Origin: an uncultured Raoultella sp.
GTDB lineage: Bacteria; Pseudomonadota; Gammaproteobacteria; Enterobacterales; Enterobacteriaceae
DNA length: 17,149 nt
NCBI GenBank assembly: GCA_900759445.1
Contig: CAAEVH010000042.1
Span: 1-17,149 of the forward strand
Direction of reading: 5' to 3'
The translations under genes were made by a program, and so were the position numbers. How positions within the stretch are numbered: position 1 is the stretch's first letter; every line of letters begins with the position of its first letter. Under the pieces are notes generated by a model that did no database searches, was not told the origin of the DNA, and saw nothing but the letters and a program-made list of their open reading frames with translations. This document shows, piece after piece, positions 1 through 11,140 of the stretch.

Positions 1-27
1 GGCGTCGGCGAAGGTCATCTGCTTCAT
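1..27 (-). CDS. IS5-family transposase, N-terminal nine codons only
   Basis: On the minus strand an ATG at 27-25 opens the peptide MKQMTFADA, which runs off the window edge without a stop. This short start is highly characteristic of one group of IS5-family transposases, in which it continues into a DDE transposase of roughly 320 residues. No strong Shine-Dalgarno is visible ahead of it, as is usual for IS transposases. The identification rests on nine residues plus the IS-like terminus upstream, so it is tentative. The catalytic domain is not in the window. Confidence 0.5.
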
Positions 28-91
28 CGGGAAACTCGGTGGGTGGGGGCGCGGTATTTTGCCAAATCAGAAAGTCTTTTTCAGAGTTTCC
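1..91 (-). mobile_element. Left-edge end of an IS5-family insertion sequence (partial)
   Basis: The minus strand at 27-1 encodes the N-terminus typical of IS5-family transposases. Reading outward from that start, the minus strand between 91 and about 50 has the look of an IS terminus: it begins GGAAACTCTGAAAAAGACT. It is flanked at 92-95 by CTAG, which fits the C-T-A-R target preference known for the IS5 group. The rest of the element is outside the window, so the second inverted repeat and the target duplication cannot be checked. The exact end at 91 is inferred from the flank. The element lies 43 bases downstream of the ptxE stop codon. Confidence 0.55.
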
Positions 92-134
92 CTAGGCTGA
101 CAAGCCAAGCGCTGGATCGCAACCATCCATCACC

Positions 135-4540
<4,406 letters not shown>

Positions 4541-4690
4541 TTGATCACCTTTTGCAATATTGCTGGCCGCACAATTGCGGTTCGCGATGCAAAGGATAGA
4601 AATTCCTTGTTAACGCACTGTTTCTAAAGGATGACATTTCGATGAATACTTCGAATCTGCCGTAGCGGGGCGGCAAGCGAAGCCGTGGAA
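4541..4690 (-). promoter_or_regulatory. ptx operon upstream region with a weak promoter/Pho half-site candidate
   Basis: This 150-base gap must hold the ptx promoter if it is intact. On the minus strand a single TGTCAT, the half-site of a Pho box, is seen at 4636-4631. A TATCCT at 4598-4593 could be a -10 element. The second half of a Pho box is not recognisable, and the spacing to the -10 is longer than usual for PhoB-activated promoters. In WM88 the operon is PhoB-dependent by published work, which is why a Pho box is expected. The ribosome binding site AAGGTGA lies close to 4540. The stretch 4660-4690 is GC-rich with an imperfect inverted repeat and no recognisable gene. Confidence 0.25.
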
Positions 4691-4728
4691 GGGGTTCGAG
4701 GTTCAATCGTGTAAAAAACCACGTTAAG
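4691..4728 (+). repeat. 38-bp terminal inverted repeat of the Tn3-family element
   Basis: The repeat begins GGGGTTCGAGG and ends AACCACGTTAAG, exactly 38 bases. Tn3-family termini are 38 bp, start with GGGG and end ACGTTAAG or a close variant, as in Tn3 itself. The tnpA stop codon (4724-4726) lies within the repeat, another normal trait of the family. The five bases outside it (4686-4690, TGGAA) would be one copy of a target duplication, but the partner copy is not identifiable. Confidence 0.85.
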
Positions 4729-7700
4729 GCAATAATTCATTGTTTGAATTGAAATTTAATGGCCTCAACTCTCCCTTCAGAATATTTTCCGGCAGCGTGA
4801 ACGTATAATGTCCCAGCATGTTGATATGACCGTACATCAGTGGCGACAGGCGTGAGATATGCTCGTCTTCCGGGATCTCACCAGCGCTGCGCAAATGTGA
4901 TAGCGCTTCCTGCATATAAAGCGTGTTCCACAATACAACTGCGTTAGTGACAAGCCCCAGCGCACCCAGTTGATCCTCCTGCCCCTCACGGTAACGTTTT
5001 CTAATCTCACCACGTTGGCCGTAACAGATCGCCCTTGCCACGGCGTGACGGCCTTCTCCCCGGTTAAGCTGAGTCAGTATCCTGCGACGATATTCTTCAT
5101 CATCAATGTAGTTGAGGAGGTACAGCGTCTTGTTGACCCGTCCCACCTCCATAATCGCCTGCGCCAGCCCTGACGGACGGGAACTTTTTAAAAGCGAGCC
5201 CACAAGTTCTGAGGCGTGGACTGTACCCAGCTTCAGAGAACCGGAAACCCTCATCATTTCATCCCATTGGGTTTCTATCTTTGACAGTTCAACGCATCCC
5301 CGCGCCAGCTCATCCAGTACCCCGTAGTTCGCATTTTTATCTGCACGCCAAAATACCGCCTCACCGGCATCTGCCAGGCGGGGCGAAAACTGGTAGCCCA
5401 GCAGCCAGAACAGGCCAAAGATAATGTCGCTGGACCCTCCAGTGTCCGTCATAATCTCCACCGGATTCAGCCCCGTCTGCTGCTCCAGAAGCCCTTCCAG
5501 CACAAAGATAGAGTCACGCAACGTACCGGGGATAACGATGCCGTGAAAGCCGGAATACTGGTCAGAAACAAAATTGTACCAGGTGATCCCACGCCCTGAG
5601 CCAAAGTATTTTCTGTTAGGGCCAGAGTTCAGCGTTTTTACAGGAGTGACAAAGCGCATCCCATCTGCAGAAGCCACTTCTCCGCCGCCCCAGCGCTCAG
5701 ACAGTTCCAGCGTGGACTGAAAATCGACCAACCGGGCATTAGCGCTGACCAGCGTTTCAGCCCGAATGTAGTTTTGTTTTACCCAGCTCAGACGGTGGCG
5801 GGTCAGTGCCGGAATACTGTGTTTGATCAGCGGTTCATGTCCGATATTGCAGGCTTCAGCGAGCAGTACGGCACACAGGCTGATGTTAAGATCCTGAGCA
5901 CGGGCTTCAGACTCACTCACATGAGTGAATTCGCGGGTAAAACCAGTCCGGGCGTCAATTTCAAGCAGCAGCTCTGTCAGATCAACAGGGGGGACCAGCT
6001 GCCTGACGCGGCTGTTCAGAAGAATCAGCGGCTGCGGTTCTTCCAGTTTTTCCAGACTGCTGATGGTCAGGGACGGATATTTACCCTGATGACAGATGCT
6101 CACGGCAGCATTCAGCTCAAAGCGTGAGGCCACCGTTTTCCAGGTTTCGTCCAGTTCGGTTGCCAGCTGTTTAACGGCATTTCCACCATCGGTGGGGTGT
6201 CCAAGCGCCCGGCATACGGCGATCCGCTGAGCCTGCCATTCTTTCCCCTGAAGAAACTTCTGACGCGGATCGCCCCAGCGATCGCTGTTCTCCAGCCAGA
6301 TATCGCGGCGACGCAGCGAATCCTGAAGGCGTTCCAGCAGGCACAATGAGTATCCTGCACGCTGTATCCGGCCTTCGGAGTCGTACACCAGACGTTTCCA
6401 GGGACCTGTAATGATCTGCTCAGGCGCATTCTCCAGGAGGCGTTTTTTCGAACCACTCAGTTCGGCCAGGTAATGTATGGCCGATAGCGTATTTTCGCCG
6501 GCAGGGGCAGACTGAAAATGTAAATCACGCAGCATCGCTGGCAGAAAGCGCTTAACCCGTCCATATTGCTCGACCATTTCATCCTGGAAATTTGTGTCCT
6601 GCGGGCGGGCAAGCTCATTGACTTTACCTACGGATTCCGCCAGCCGGTTCTTTGGTACGTGGCTGAAAATAGTCTGACGCAGCGCTGCGTCATCCATTTT
6701 ATCATCCAGTAAAAGCGTACATGCATGTGCCAGAAGTAGCGCCGCGCGATCAAGATCTTTGAGCGTTCTGAGCCGTTTTTTCTGCCCGGTTTGCTTCGCT
6801 GAACGCGTGATATTGAGGATCAGCAGATCCAGAACATCGACAGCCTCATCGAGTGCCAAAATTTCCTGTGCTTTAACAAACGCGGTCAGGATGGCCAGCC
6901 GCCGTTCCTCCGGCATTCTGGCGATATATTTTACCGAAGCCATGCCAGCATAACGAGCCAGGTTGCGGAGTTGAATTGCAGGCAGCCCGGCAAAATTCAG
7001 CCGGGAAAACTCCAGGCTGCGCAGGCGTGTGTAGCGCTGAAGTGCGTCAGTAAAGGCCGGACCACTGACGTTGACGGGCCCTTTTCGTATCTGCTCCATC
7101 ACGGAAACCCGCTGTCCTTCCGGTATGACAAGCAGACCGGCCAGTTGCTCAGTCTGCCAGCTGTCAGGTAATGCAGCCAGTCTGCGCCACAAACGCCTGC
7201 TTGCCCGCTCACGAATTTCGCCAATGAGCCTCGTCAGCGCTGAGGCTGCGGGCAACAATACTTTATTCTGGAGCAACCATGCCGTGGCAAAATCGAACAT
7301 CAGACCGGGGCGCTCGTTACTGAGCCATGTGCGGATATAAAGCAGACGTTTCAGTCTGAACGACCAGGGGAAATCGCCAAAATCATGGTAGTCAGAGTGT
7401 TGCCTGATCAGCCTTTGATGCTCCCAACGGGTATTCTCTCTCTGGGCGTATCGGGCCATGATCTCAGGGCGATGAATGTTCAGCTGTAATGCAACGTAAT
7501 TTCGGACGCCGGGAGGTATTTGCAAGGGATCGGTCTGGAAGGTTCCCAGAAAACGGGCCGTGGTTAGCTGAAGGGCAATCCCAAATCGGTTATGTTTCCC
7601 CCGGCGCTGATTAATAAAAACAAGATCGCGTTCATCAAGATGAAAATACCGGGCCAGCTGAACCTCGTTAGGCTCGGCGGCATACCGTCCGTAGTTTTCG

Positions 7701-7732
7701 GTCTGTTCACTGGTCAGAAAACCGTCACTCAT
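4724..7732 (-). CDS. tnpA: Tn3-family transposase TnpA
   Basis: This 1002-residue protein has the full length usual for TnpA of the Tn3 family and shows no frameshift. The N-terminal DUF4158-type DNA-binding region (about 1-170) starts SDGFLTSEQTENYGRY. The C-terminal DDE catalytic domain has Asp690 (ASADGMRF), Asp763 (IMTDTGG) and Glu893 (NRGEGRH), closely matching D689/D765/E895 of Tn3. It carries out replicative transposition through a cointegrate by binding the 38-bp repeats. The ATG at 7732 has AGGA six bases upstream. Divergent from tnpR across a 160-base res region, its expression is presumably repressed by TnpR bound there, as in Tn3. Sequence resembles the Tn5403-like branch by recollection; the exact element name is not asserted. 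Confidence 0.95.
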   Translation of the reverse strand: MSDGFLTSEQTENYGRYAAEPNEVQLARYFHLDERDLVFINQRRGKHNRFGIALQLTTARFLGTFQTDPLQIPPGVRNYVALQLNIHRPEIMARYAQRENTRWEHQRLIRQHSDYHDFGDFPWSFRLKRLLYIRTWLSNERPGLMFDFATAWLLQNKVLLPAASALTRLIGEIRERASRRLWRRLAALPDSWQTEQLAGLLVIPEGQRVSVMEQIRKGPVNVSGPAFTDALQRYTRLRSLEFSRLNFAGLPAIQLRNLARYAGMASVKYIARMPEERRLAILTAFVKAQEILALDEAVDVLDLLILNITRSAKQTGQKKRLRTLKDLDRAALLLAHACTLLLDDKMDDAALRQTIFSHVPKNRLAESVGKVNELARPQDTNFQDEMVEQYGRVKRFLPAMLRDLHFQSAPAGENTLSAIHYLAELSGSKKRLLENAPEQIITGPWKRLVYDSEGRIQRAGYSLCLLERLQDSLRRRDIWLENSDRWGDPRQKFLQGKEWQAQRIAVCRALGHPTDGGNAVKQLATELDETWKTVASRFELNAAVSICHQGKYPSLTISSLEKLEEPQPLILLNSRVRQLVPPVDLTELLLEIDARTGFTREFTHVSESEARAQDLNISLCAVLLAEACNIGHEPLIKHSIPALTRHRLSWVKQNYIRAETLVSANARLVDFQSTLELSERWGGGEVASADGMRFVTPVKTLNSGPNRKYFGSGRGITWYNFVSDQYSGFHGIVIPGTLRDSIFVLEGLLEQQTGLNPVEIMTDTGGSSDIIFGLFWLLGYQFSPRLADAGEAVFWRADKNANYGVLDELARGCVELSKIETQWDEMMRVSGSLKLGTVHASELVGSLLKSSRPSGLAQAIMEVGRVNKTLYLLNYIDDEEYRRRILTQLNRGEGRHAVARAICYGQRGEIRKRYREGQEDQLGALGLVTNAVVLWNTLYMQEALSHLRSAGEIPEDEHISRLSPLMYGHINMLGHYTFTLPENILKGELRPLNFNSNNELLP

Positions 7733-7892
7733 CCCGCATCCTTTCGTAAGGGTATCGCTCTGCTCAAATTTTGATAGTCTCAGATATTATAAGTTTTGAG
7801 ACCTTTTAAAGTGCGTGCTTACATGAGTATCAAAAATCGTGTTTTATGCTTTATGATACTACGCAGTATCAGTATCGATTTGTGAGACCAAT
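7733..7892. promoter_or_regulatory. res (resolution) region and divergent tnpA/tnpR promoters
   Basis: This is a 160-base AT-rich gap between divergent tnpA and tnpR. At 7773-7803 the sequence GATAGTCTCA...TTGAGAC contains the central GATATTATAAG, very like the crossover site I of Tn3 res (AAATATTATAAAT), bounded by inverted TCTCA/TGAGA arms. Further repeats towards tnpR (ATGAGTATC at about 7825, GATAC/GTATC pairs at 7856-7875, GTGAGACC at 7883-7890) are candidates for accessory sites II and III. By analogy TnpR binds here both to resolve cointegrates and to repress both genes. Individual subsites II and III are not certain. Confidence 0.7.
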
Positions 7893-8450
7893 ATGGCATT
7901 ACTGGGATATGCAAGGGTATCAACGAGCCATCAGAAACTGACGGCGCAGATCATGGAGCTGAAATCTTCAGGCGTCAGAGATGACCGGATTTTTACTGAC
8001 ATGATGTCGGGCGCCACGGACGAACGTGAAGGGTTACAACGGCTGCTTGCCCGTGCCGAAAAAGATGACATTATCATGTGTACCAAAATGGACCGGCTTG
8101 GCCGCAACACAGCGGATATGATCCACATTGTTGATGCCTGCTATAAAAAGGGAATAGCCATCCGGTTTCTGGAGAATGGACTGAGTACTGAAGGCACGAT
8201 GGGTAAAATGGTCATTCAGATCCTTGCTGCCGTTGCTGAAGCTGAGCGGGAGCGGATCCTGGAGCGCACAAACGAAGGCCGGGTCATCGCCATGGCGGCA
8301 GGCGTCAGGTTTGGACGGAAACCTCATCACAAATCGGCCGCCGCACTGGAGCTTATCCGGCACGAAACGCCCATTAAACTGGTGATGGAGAAAACCGGCA
8401 TATCCAGGGCCACCTATTTCAGGTTAAAAAAACTGGGCCCAGGCAGTTAA
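7893..8450 (+). CDS. tnpR: Tn3-family serine resolvase TnpR
   Basis: This 185-residue serine recombinase is the same length as Tn3 TnpR. The N-terminal catalytic domain contains the nucleophile Ser10 in GYARVSTS, followed by the conserved KMDRLGRNTADM block and the ERERILERTNEGR E-helix. The C-terminal HTH covers roughly 145-183 (TGISRATYFRLKK). It resolves cointegrates at the adjacent res region. The ATG at 7893 has only a poor Shine-Dalgarno (GTGAG). The protein looks complete, but its last residues (LGPGS) run straight up to the point where transposon identity stops, so the final codons could be altered by the junction. Confidence 0.92.
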   Translation: MALLGYARVSTSHQKLTAQIMELKSSGVRDDRIFTDMMSGATDEREGLQRLLARAEKDDIIMCTKMDRLGRNTADMIHIVDACYKKGIAIRFLENGLSTEGTMGKMVIQILAAVAEAERERILERTNEGRVIAMAAGVRFGRKPHHKSAAALELIRHETPIKLVMEKTGISRATYFRLKKLGPGS

Positions 8451-8655
8451 CCCGACGCAGGCAGCGATTTTTTCCTGTGCCGGAAAGGGTTTCGCGGTTG
8501 ATGCTGATGATCCCCTGCTTAAAAACAGAGTTAACATTGCCCACAATATTGCTGGTTTTGATGAGCCGTTAAAGGAGTTTTATGAATGGATGGATGTATC
8601 TGGTGATTGCCGGCATAGCCGAAGTCTTTTATGCCGCGTCAATGCTCCGGACTGA
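8451..8655 (+). pseudogene. 3' fragment of an unrecognised gene overlapping the SMR gene start
   Basis: A reading frame open from 8428 and ending at TGA 8653-8655 encodes NPTQAAIFSCAGKGFAVDAD and onward to a C-terminus ending LLCRVNAPD. It has no start codon of its own after the transposon and begins right behind tnpR, so it looks like a gene decapitated at the junction. It overlaps the SMR gene by 74 bases. I do not recognise it. SMR exporters are often paired with a TetR-type regulator or a second SMR gene, and this could be the tail of such a partner, but no motif proves it. It may also be a chance open frame, particularly the part past 8582. Confidence 0.3.
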
Positions 8656-8914
8656 GGGATTTACCCGGATCTACCCCAGTATTTTTTGCCTGACATTTAT
8701 CGGTGTGAGCATGTACTTTTTGTCCCTGGCAACACGGACTATTCCTGTAGGAACCGCTTATGCGGTCTGGGTCGGGATTGGTGCTTTAGGGACAGCAGCG
8801 TACGGAATAATTTACTTAAATGAAGATAAGGGCCTGTTACGCATTGCCTGTTTCGGACTGATTCTGGCGGGTATCATTGGCCTGAAAATTCTGGCAGGAC
8901 ACAAGCAGCTGTAG
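8582..8914 (+). CDS. Small multidrug resistance (SMR) family exporter, Gdx/SugE-like
   Basis: This 110-residue protein has four predicted membrane helices (about 3-21, 32-50, 58-79 and 85-105), the full SMR length. The essential proton/substrate-coupling glutamate is Glu14 in IAGIAEVFY. The segment PVGTAYAVWVGIGALG in helix 3 is the hallmark of the Gdx (SugE) guanidinium-exporter branch rather than the EmrE/Qac branch. It differs from typical Gdx at Tyr17, where the branch usually has Trp three residues after the glutamate, so substrate preference is open. SMR proteins work as antiparallel dimers in the inner membrane. AAAGGAG sits at the correct distance before ATG 8582. No guanidine riboswitch motif was seen upstream; the 130 bases before it are a gene fragment. 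Confidence 0.85.
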   Translation: MNGWMYLVIAGIAEVFYAASMLRTEGFTRIYPSIFCLTFIGVSMYFLSLATRTIPVGTAYAVWVGIGALGTAAYGIIYLNEDKGLLRIACFGLILAGIIGLKILAGHKQL

Positions 8915-9226
8915 GTTCTCATCCATAAACAGAACTCCGGGGGCATTCTGATTTTAGACATCAGCATGCCTCTCCCTTTCCCCTTTTTGAAATGGGACAT
9001 TACCCGCTACATTAATAACAGGCGAGAGAACCGACATAACCGGGGGCGGCCAGGAAAAGTTGCCATGATTGACAAAAAGACTGCTTTTTGTTTGTACCTG
9101 CATGATTAACGGTGCGAATTTTTTCGGCAAACTATAAATGCGGGCACCAGTGTGATGATAAGCACCTGAATAAATGCCGACGGTAATGAAGGTGGCCCTG
9201 TTGATTAATAAGTTTGCAGGGAAATA
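8915..9226. other. Intergenic stretch between the SMR gene and nhaA
   Basis: About 310 bases without a convincing gene separate the converging SMR and nhaA genes. An AT-rich hairpin ACAAAAAG-ACTG-CTTTTTGT at 9072-9091, followed by TTGT, could be a weak terminator for the SMR transcript. No Shine-Dalgarno-linked ORF, repeat or RNA gene is recognised in the rest. Confidence 0.5.
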
Positions 9227-9252
9227 AAAATCCCCGTCATCACGGGGATTTT
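9227..9252 (-). terminator. Rho-independent terminator of nhaA
   Basis: A perfect 11-bp stem (AAAATCCCCGT at 9227-9237 with its complement at 9242-9252) has a four-base loop. On the minus strand it is followed by TTTATTTC, so the transcript ends in a U-rich tail directly after the nhaA stop codon at 9268. The flanking A and T runs make it potentially active in both directions, so it may also stop SMR transcription. Confidence 0.85.
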
Positions 9253-9267
9253 CCGGACCCGAATGCG

Positions 9268-10449
9268 TTACCGGGAAGGATGCGAAGGAGAAAAGCGCAG
9301 TATCAGCATACCCGCCAGTGCTGCCAGTACAGAGCCGGCAAGTACCCCCACCTTGACCTCGTCCACCAACAGGGGGCTTTCTGCAAACGCCAGGTTGCCG
9401 ATAAACAGGCTCATGGTAAACCCTATTCCGCACAGGACCGATACGCCGTAAACCTGCAGCCAGGTACTTTTTTCAGGCCGTTTTGCCAGGCCCAGGCTGA
9501 CGGCCAGCAGCGACAGGCCGAAAATGCCCGCCTGCTTGCCAACAAACAGGCCCAGCGCAACGCCGACCGGTACCGGCGACATCAGGTCATCAGCCGTCAT
9601 ACCGGAGAGCGCGACCCCCGCATTTGCGAAGCCAAACAGCGGCAGTATCAGAAACGTCACCCACGGATTGATGCCGTGCTCCAGCCGGGCAAGAGGGGAT
9701 TGTTTATCCGGATCGGTTACCCGCAGCGGGATAAAGAGCGCCAGCAGGATACCCGCGATGGTGGCGTGCACCCCGGACTGAAGCATGAAAAACCACAGCA
9801 CGCCCCCCGCCAGCAGATAGGGAAACAGCCGGGTAATCCCGGCACGGTTCATGATAAACAGCAGAGCAACCGTGACCGCCGCACCGGCCAGCATCAGAAA
9901 CGAAATATTACTGGTATAGAAGAGCGCAATAATAGCCACTGCGCCCATGTCGTCCAGAATAGCCAGCGCCGACAGGAAAATTTTCAGCGAGGCAGGTACG
10001 CGACTGCCCAGCAGTGCCAGTACCCCGAGCGCAAAGGCAATGTCCGTGGCGGCAGGAATTGCCCAGCCAGCGAGGGTTTCATCGCTGCCCGCATTAAACC
10101 ATACGTAAATGGCCGCAGGCACGGCCATCCCGCCCAGCGCGGCAAATCCCGGCAGCGCGCGCTGGCCCCAGGTGGCAAGCTGACCGGTGAGAAGCTCGCG
10201 CTTGATTTCCAGGCCGACCATCATGAAGAACACGGCCATCAGGGCGTCGTTTATCCAGTGCTCAACGGAGAGGCCGGCGGCGTTGTATTTCAGGAATACC
10301 TCATATCCCTCCCTGAGCGGAGAGTTAGCCACGATGATAGCGGCTGCTGAGGCGATGATGAGCACGATGCCGCCGGCTGCGGGCGAGCTGAAAAATGCAG
10401 ATGGCACTTCTGACATCCTCTTTTTATTTCTGTCTGGGATTTCTGACAC
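9268..10449 (-). CDS. nhaA: Na+/H+ antiporter NhaA
   Basis: This 393-residue protein, close to the 388 residues of E. coli NhaA, exchanges cytoplasmic Na+ or Li+ for external protons at the inner membrane. The ion-binding aspartates are present: Asp136 ([10 protein letters not shown]) and the pair Asp166-Asp167 ([11 protein letters not shown]), equivalent to D133, D163 and D164 of E. coli NhaA. The [14 protein letters not shown] segment at 73-86 is also diagnostic. The start shown is GTG at 10449, preceded by AAGGGAGG at good spacing. An ATG at residue 12 (10416) is directly abutted by AAGAGG, too close for efficient use. A terminator follows the gene. Just upstream of the ribosome binding site is a terminator-like hairpin, so the gene is probably controlled by attenuation rather than simply constitutive. 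No nhaR lies nearby. Confidence 0.95.
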   Translation of the reverse strand: MSEIPDRNKKRMSEVPSAFFSSPAAGGIVLIIASAAAIIVANSPLREGYEVFLKYNAAGLSVEHWINDALMAVFFMMVGLEIKRELLTGQLATWGQRALPGFAALGGMAVPAAIYVWFNAGSDETLAGWAIPAATDIAFALGVLALLGSRVPASLKIFLSALAILDDMGAVAIIALFYTSNISFLMLAGAAVTVALLFIMNRAGITRLFPYLLAGGVLWFFMLQSGVHATIAGILLALFIPLRVTDPDKQSPLARLEHGINPWVTFLILPLFGFANAGVALSGMTADDLMSPVPVGVALGLFVGKQAGIFGLSLLAVSLGLAKRPEKSTWLQVYGVSVLCGIGFTMSLFIGNLAFAESPLLVDEVKVGVLAGSVLAALAGMLILRFSPSHPSR

Positions 10450-10466
10450 ACTCCCTCCCTTTATTC

Positions 10467-10520
10467 AAAAAAAACAGGCCTTCCCCTGATATACAACCGC
10501 TGGTTATCAGAGGATAAGCC
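10467..10520 (-). promoter_or_regulatory. nhaA leader hairpin with U8 tract: attenuator, possible cation riboswitch
   Basis: Reading towards nhaA, GGCT (10520-10517), CCTCTGATA (10513-10505), a 13-base apex, TATCAGGGG (10491-10483) and GGCC (10480-10477) form a long imperfect stem. Eight consecutive T residues (10474-10467) follow almost at once. This is the form of an intrinsic terminator, yet it lies 18 bases before the nhaA GTG and just upstream of the GGGAGG ribosome binding site. Such placement means conditional termination. Cation-sensing RNAs (the nhaA-I and nhaA-II motifs, reported as Li+ riboswitches) precede nhaA genes in other proteobacteria. Whether this leader belongs to one of those classes cannot be decided by eye. 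Confidence 0.6.
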
Positions 10521-10690
10521 GGCTGAGCTACGCTGAAGATATAAAAAATACGATAATTAATTGCTGATAAATTAACGAATTAGCGTGACGTTAATTTTAT
10601 CATAACGTCCGGCCCGCTTCAGGCGGAAGAGGTAAAGCCCTGTAAAGCTGCCGCAGGCAGGGGCATTTTTATCCGTCATCAGCCACACGC
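10521..10690. other. AT-rich nhaA upstream region with an inverted repeat and crcB 3' flank
   Basis: The part 10535-10605 is very AT-rich and should contain the nhaA promoter, though no single -35/-10 pair stands out. At 10587-10609 lies a 7-9-7 inverted repeat (GACGTTA, nine bases, TAACGTC) that could be an operator or a small hairpin. Between 10637 and 10664 is an imperfect GC-rich hairpin (GCCCTG with CAGGGGC, containing CTGCC/GGCAG); the plus strand then reads ATTTTT. It may end transcription after crcB in a weak, possibly bidirectional way. No gene is seen. Confidence 0.4.
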
Positions 10691-11065
10691 TCACAGCAGC
10701 CATGTGACGACAAAAAAACCCAGGGCAGTCATCAGAATGGAGCCGGTTACGTGTACCAGCAGTGAAGTAAACGCCCAGAAATAATTACCGGACTGCAGCT
10801 GTGAGAATATTTCCAGGGAAAACGTGGAAAACGTGGTCAGCCCACCGCACAGCCCGGTGATAACAAGTAATCGCCAGGCCGGATCCAGGTCAGGATGGCG
10901 CATGAACCAGGCCAGCGACGCACCAATGATAAATCCGCCCGCAAGGTTCACTACCAGCGTGCCCGGTGGCAGGTCAGGAAACAGGCTGTTCAGGCGTGCG
11001 CCAAGCAGCCAGCGGATCAGGCAGCCAGCGGATCCACCAATGATAATGGCCAGATAAGATTTCAC
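10691..11065 (-). CDS. crcB: Fluoride exporter channel CrcB/Fluc
   Basis: This 124-residue, four-helix membrane protein has the full length of the Fluc/CrcB family, which forms antiparallel dimers that let fluoride leave the cytoplasm. Family signatures are present in order: GGSAGCLIRW at 10-19, the conserved Asn40 in VVNLAGG, and GLCGGLTTFSTFS at 71-83, holding the pore phenylalanines (Phe79 and Phe82) and the Thr/Ser ladder. The start is GTG at 11065 with AGAGGTAA upstream. That ribosome binding site is part of a hairpin at 11074-11088, and a fluoride riboswitch lies further upstream, so expression should rise when fluoride accumulates. Conservation of all hallmark residues makes the assignment firm. 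Confidence 0.95.
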   Translation of the reverse strand: MKSYLAIIIGGSAGCLIRWLLGARLNSLFPDLPPGTLVVNLAGGFIIGASLAWFMRHPDLDPAWRLLVITGLCGGLTTFSTFSLEIFSQLQSGNYFWAFTSLLVHVTGSILMTALGFFVVTWLL

Positions 11066-11073
11066 GGGGTTTA

Positions 11074-11088
11074 CCTCTGTGTCAGAGG
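11074..11088 (-). promoter_or_regulatory. Hairpin enclosing the crcB ribosome binding site
   Basis: In the crcB transcript CCTCTG, a three-base loop ACA and CAGAGG form a perfect 6-bp hairpin. Its 3' arm contains the AGAGG Shine-Dalgarno eight bases before the GTG start. Formation of this hairpin would hide the ribosome binding site, which points to translational control by the riboswitch upstream. Confidence 0.6.
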
Positions 11089-11130
11089 GAGTATGCAGGC
11101 TGATGATACGGGGCGGCCTGACATACTCCC
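11087..11130 (-). promoter_or_regulatory. Expression platform: competing hairpins downstream of the fluoride aptamer
   Basis: In the crcB transcript GGGAGTATG (11130-11122) can pair with CATACTCCC (11095-11087), and the adjacent CAGGC with GCCTG, giving a 14-bp stem with one bulge. The same GGGAGT can instead pair with the upstream ACTCCC (11144-11139) across a short loop. The two pairings exclude each other. One of them reaches the edge of the ribosome-binding-site hairpin. This is the layout expected of a riboswitch expression platform; which state is the fluoride-bound one is not decided here. Confidence 0.55.
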
Positions 11131-11140
11131 GGTTAAAGGG

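Larger units (their letters stand above)
4691..8450. mobile_element. Tn3-family transposition module (tnpA-res-tnpR) with one inverted repeat
   Basis: The module comprises a 38-bp terminal repeat (4691-4728), a full-length DDE transposase, a res-like intergenic region and a divergently transcribed serine resolvase. The divergent tnpA/tnpR layout with res between them is that of Tn3 itself and of Tn5403-like elements. The second inverted repeat should be a minus-strand copy beginning CTTAACGTGG on the plus strand. It is not seen after tnpR or elsewhere in the window. The end at 8450 is therefore only the last base attributable to the module. The module separates ptx from the ion-transport genes and could be either the relic of the event that brought ptx in or an unrelated insertion upstream of ptxA. 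Confidence 0.8.

Noticed and set aside
4625..4640. Full Pho box upstream of ptxA
   Set aside because: Only one TGTCAT half-site is present; the 11-base-spaced second half does not match.
8451..8581. Guanidine riboswitch upstream of the SMR gene
   Set aside because: No paired ACGR-loop hairpins or other guanidine-sensing signature; the stretch reads as a gene fragment.
9214..10350. Long plus-strand open frame antisense to nhaA
   Set aside because: Gln/Arg/His-rich composition typical of a shadow of a hydrophobic GC-rich gene; nhaA on the other strand is certain.
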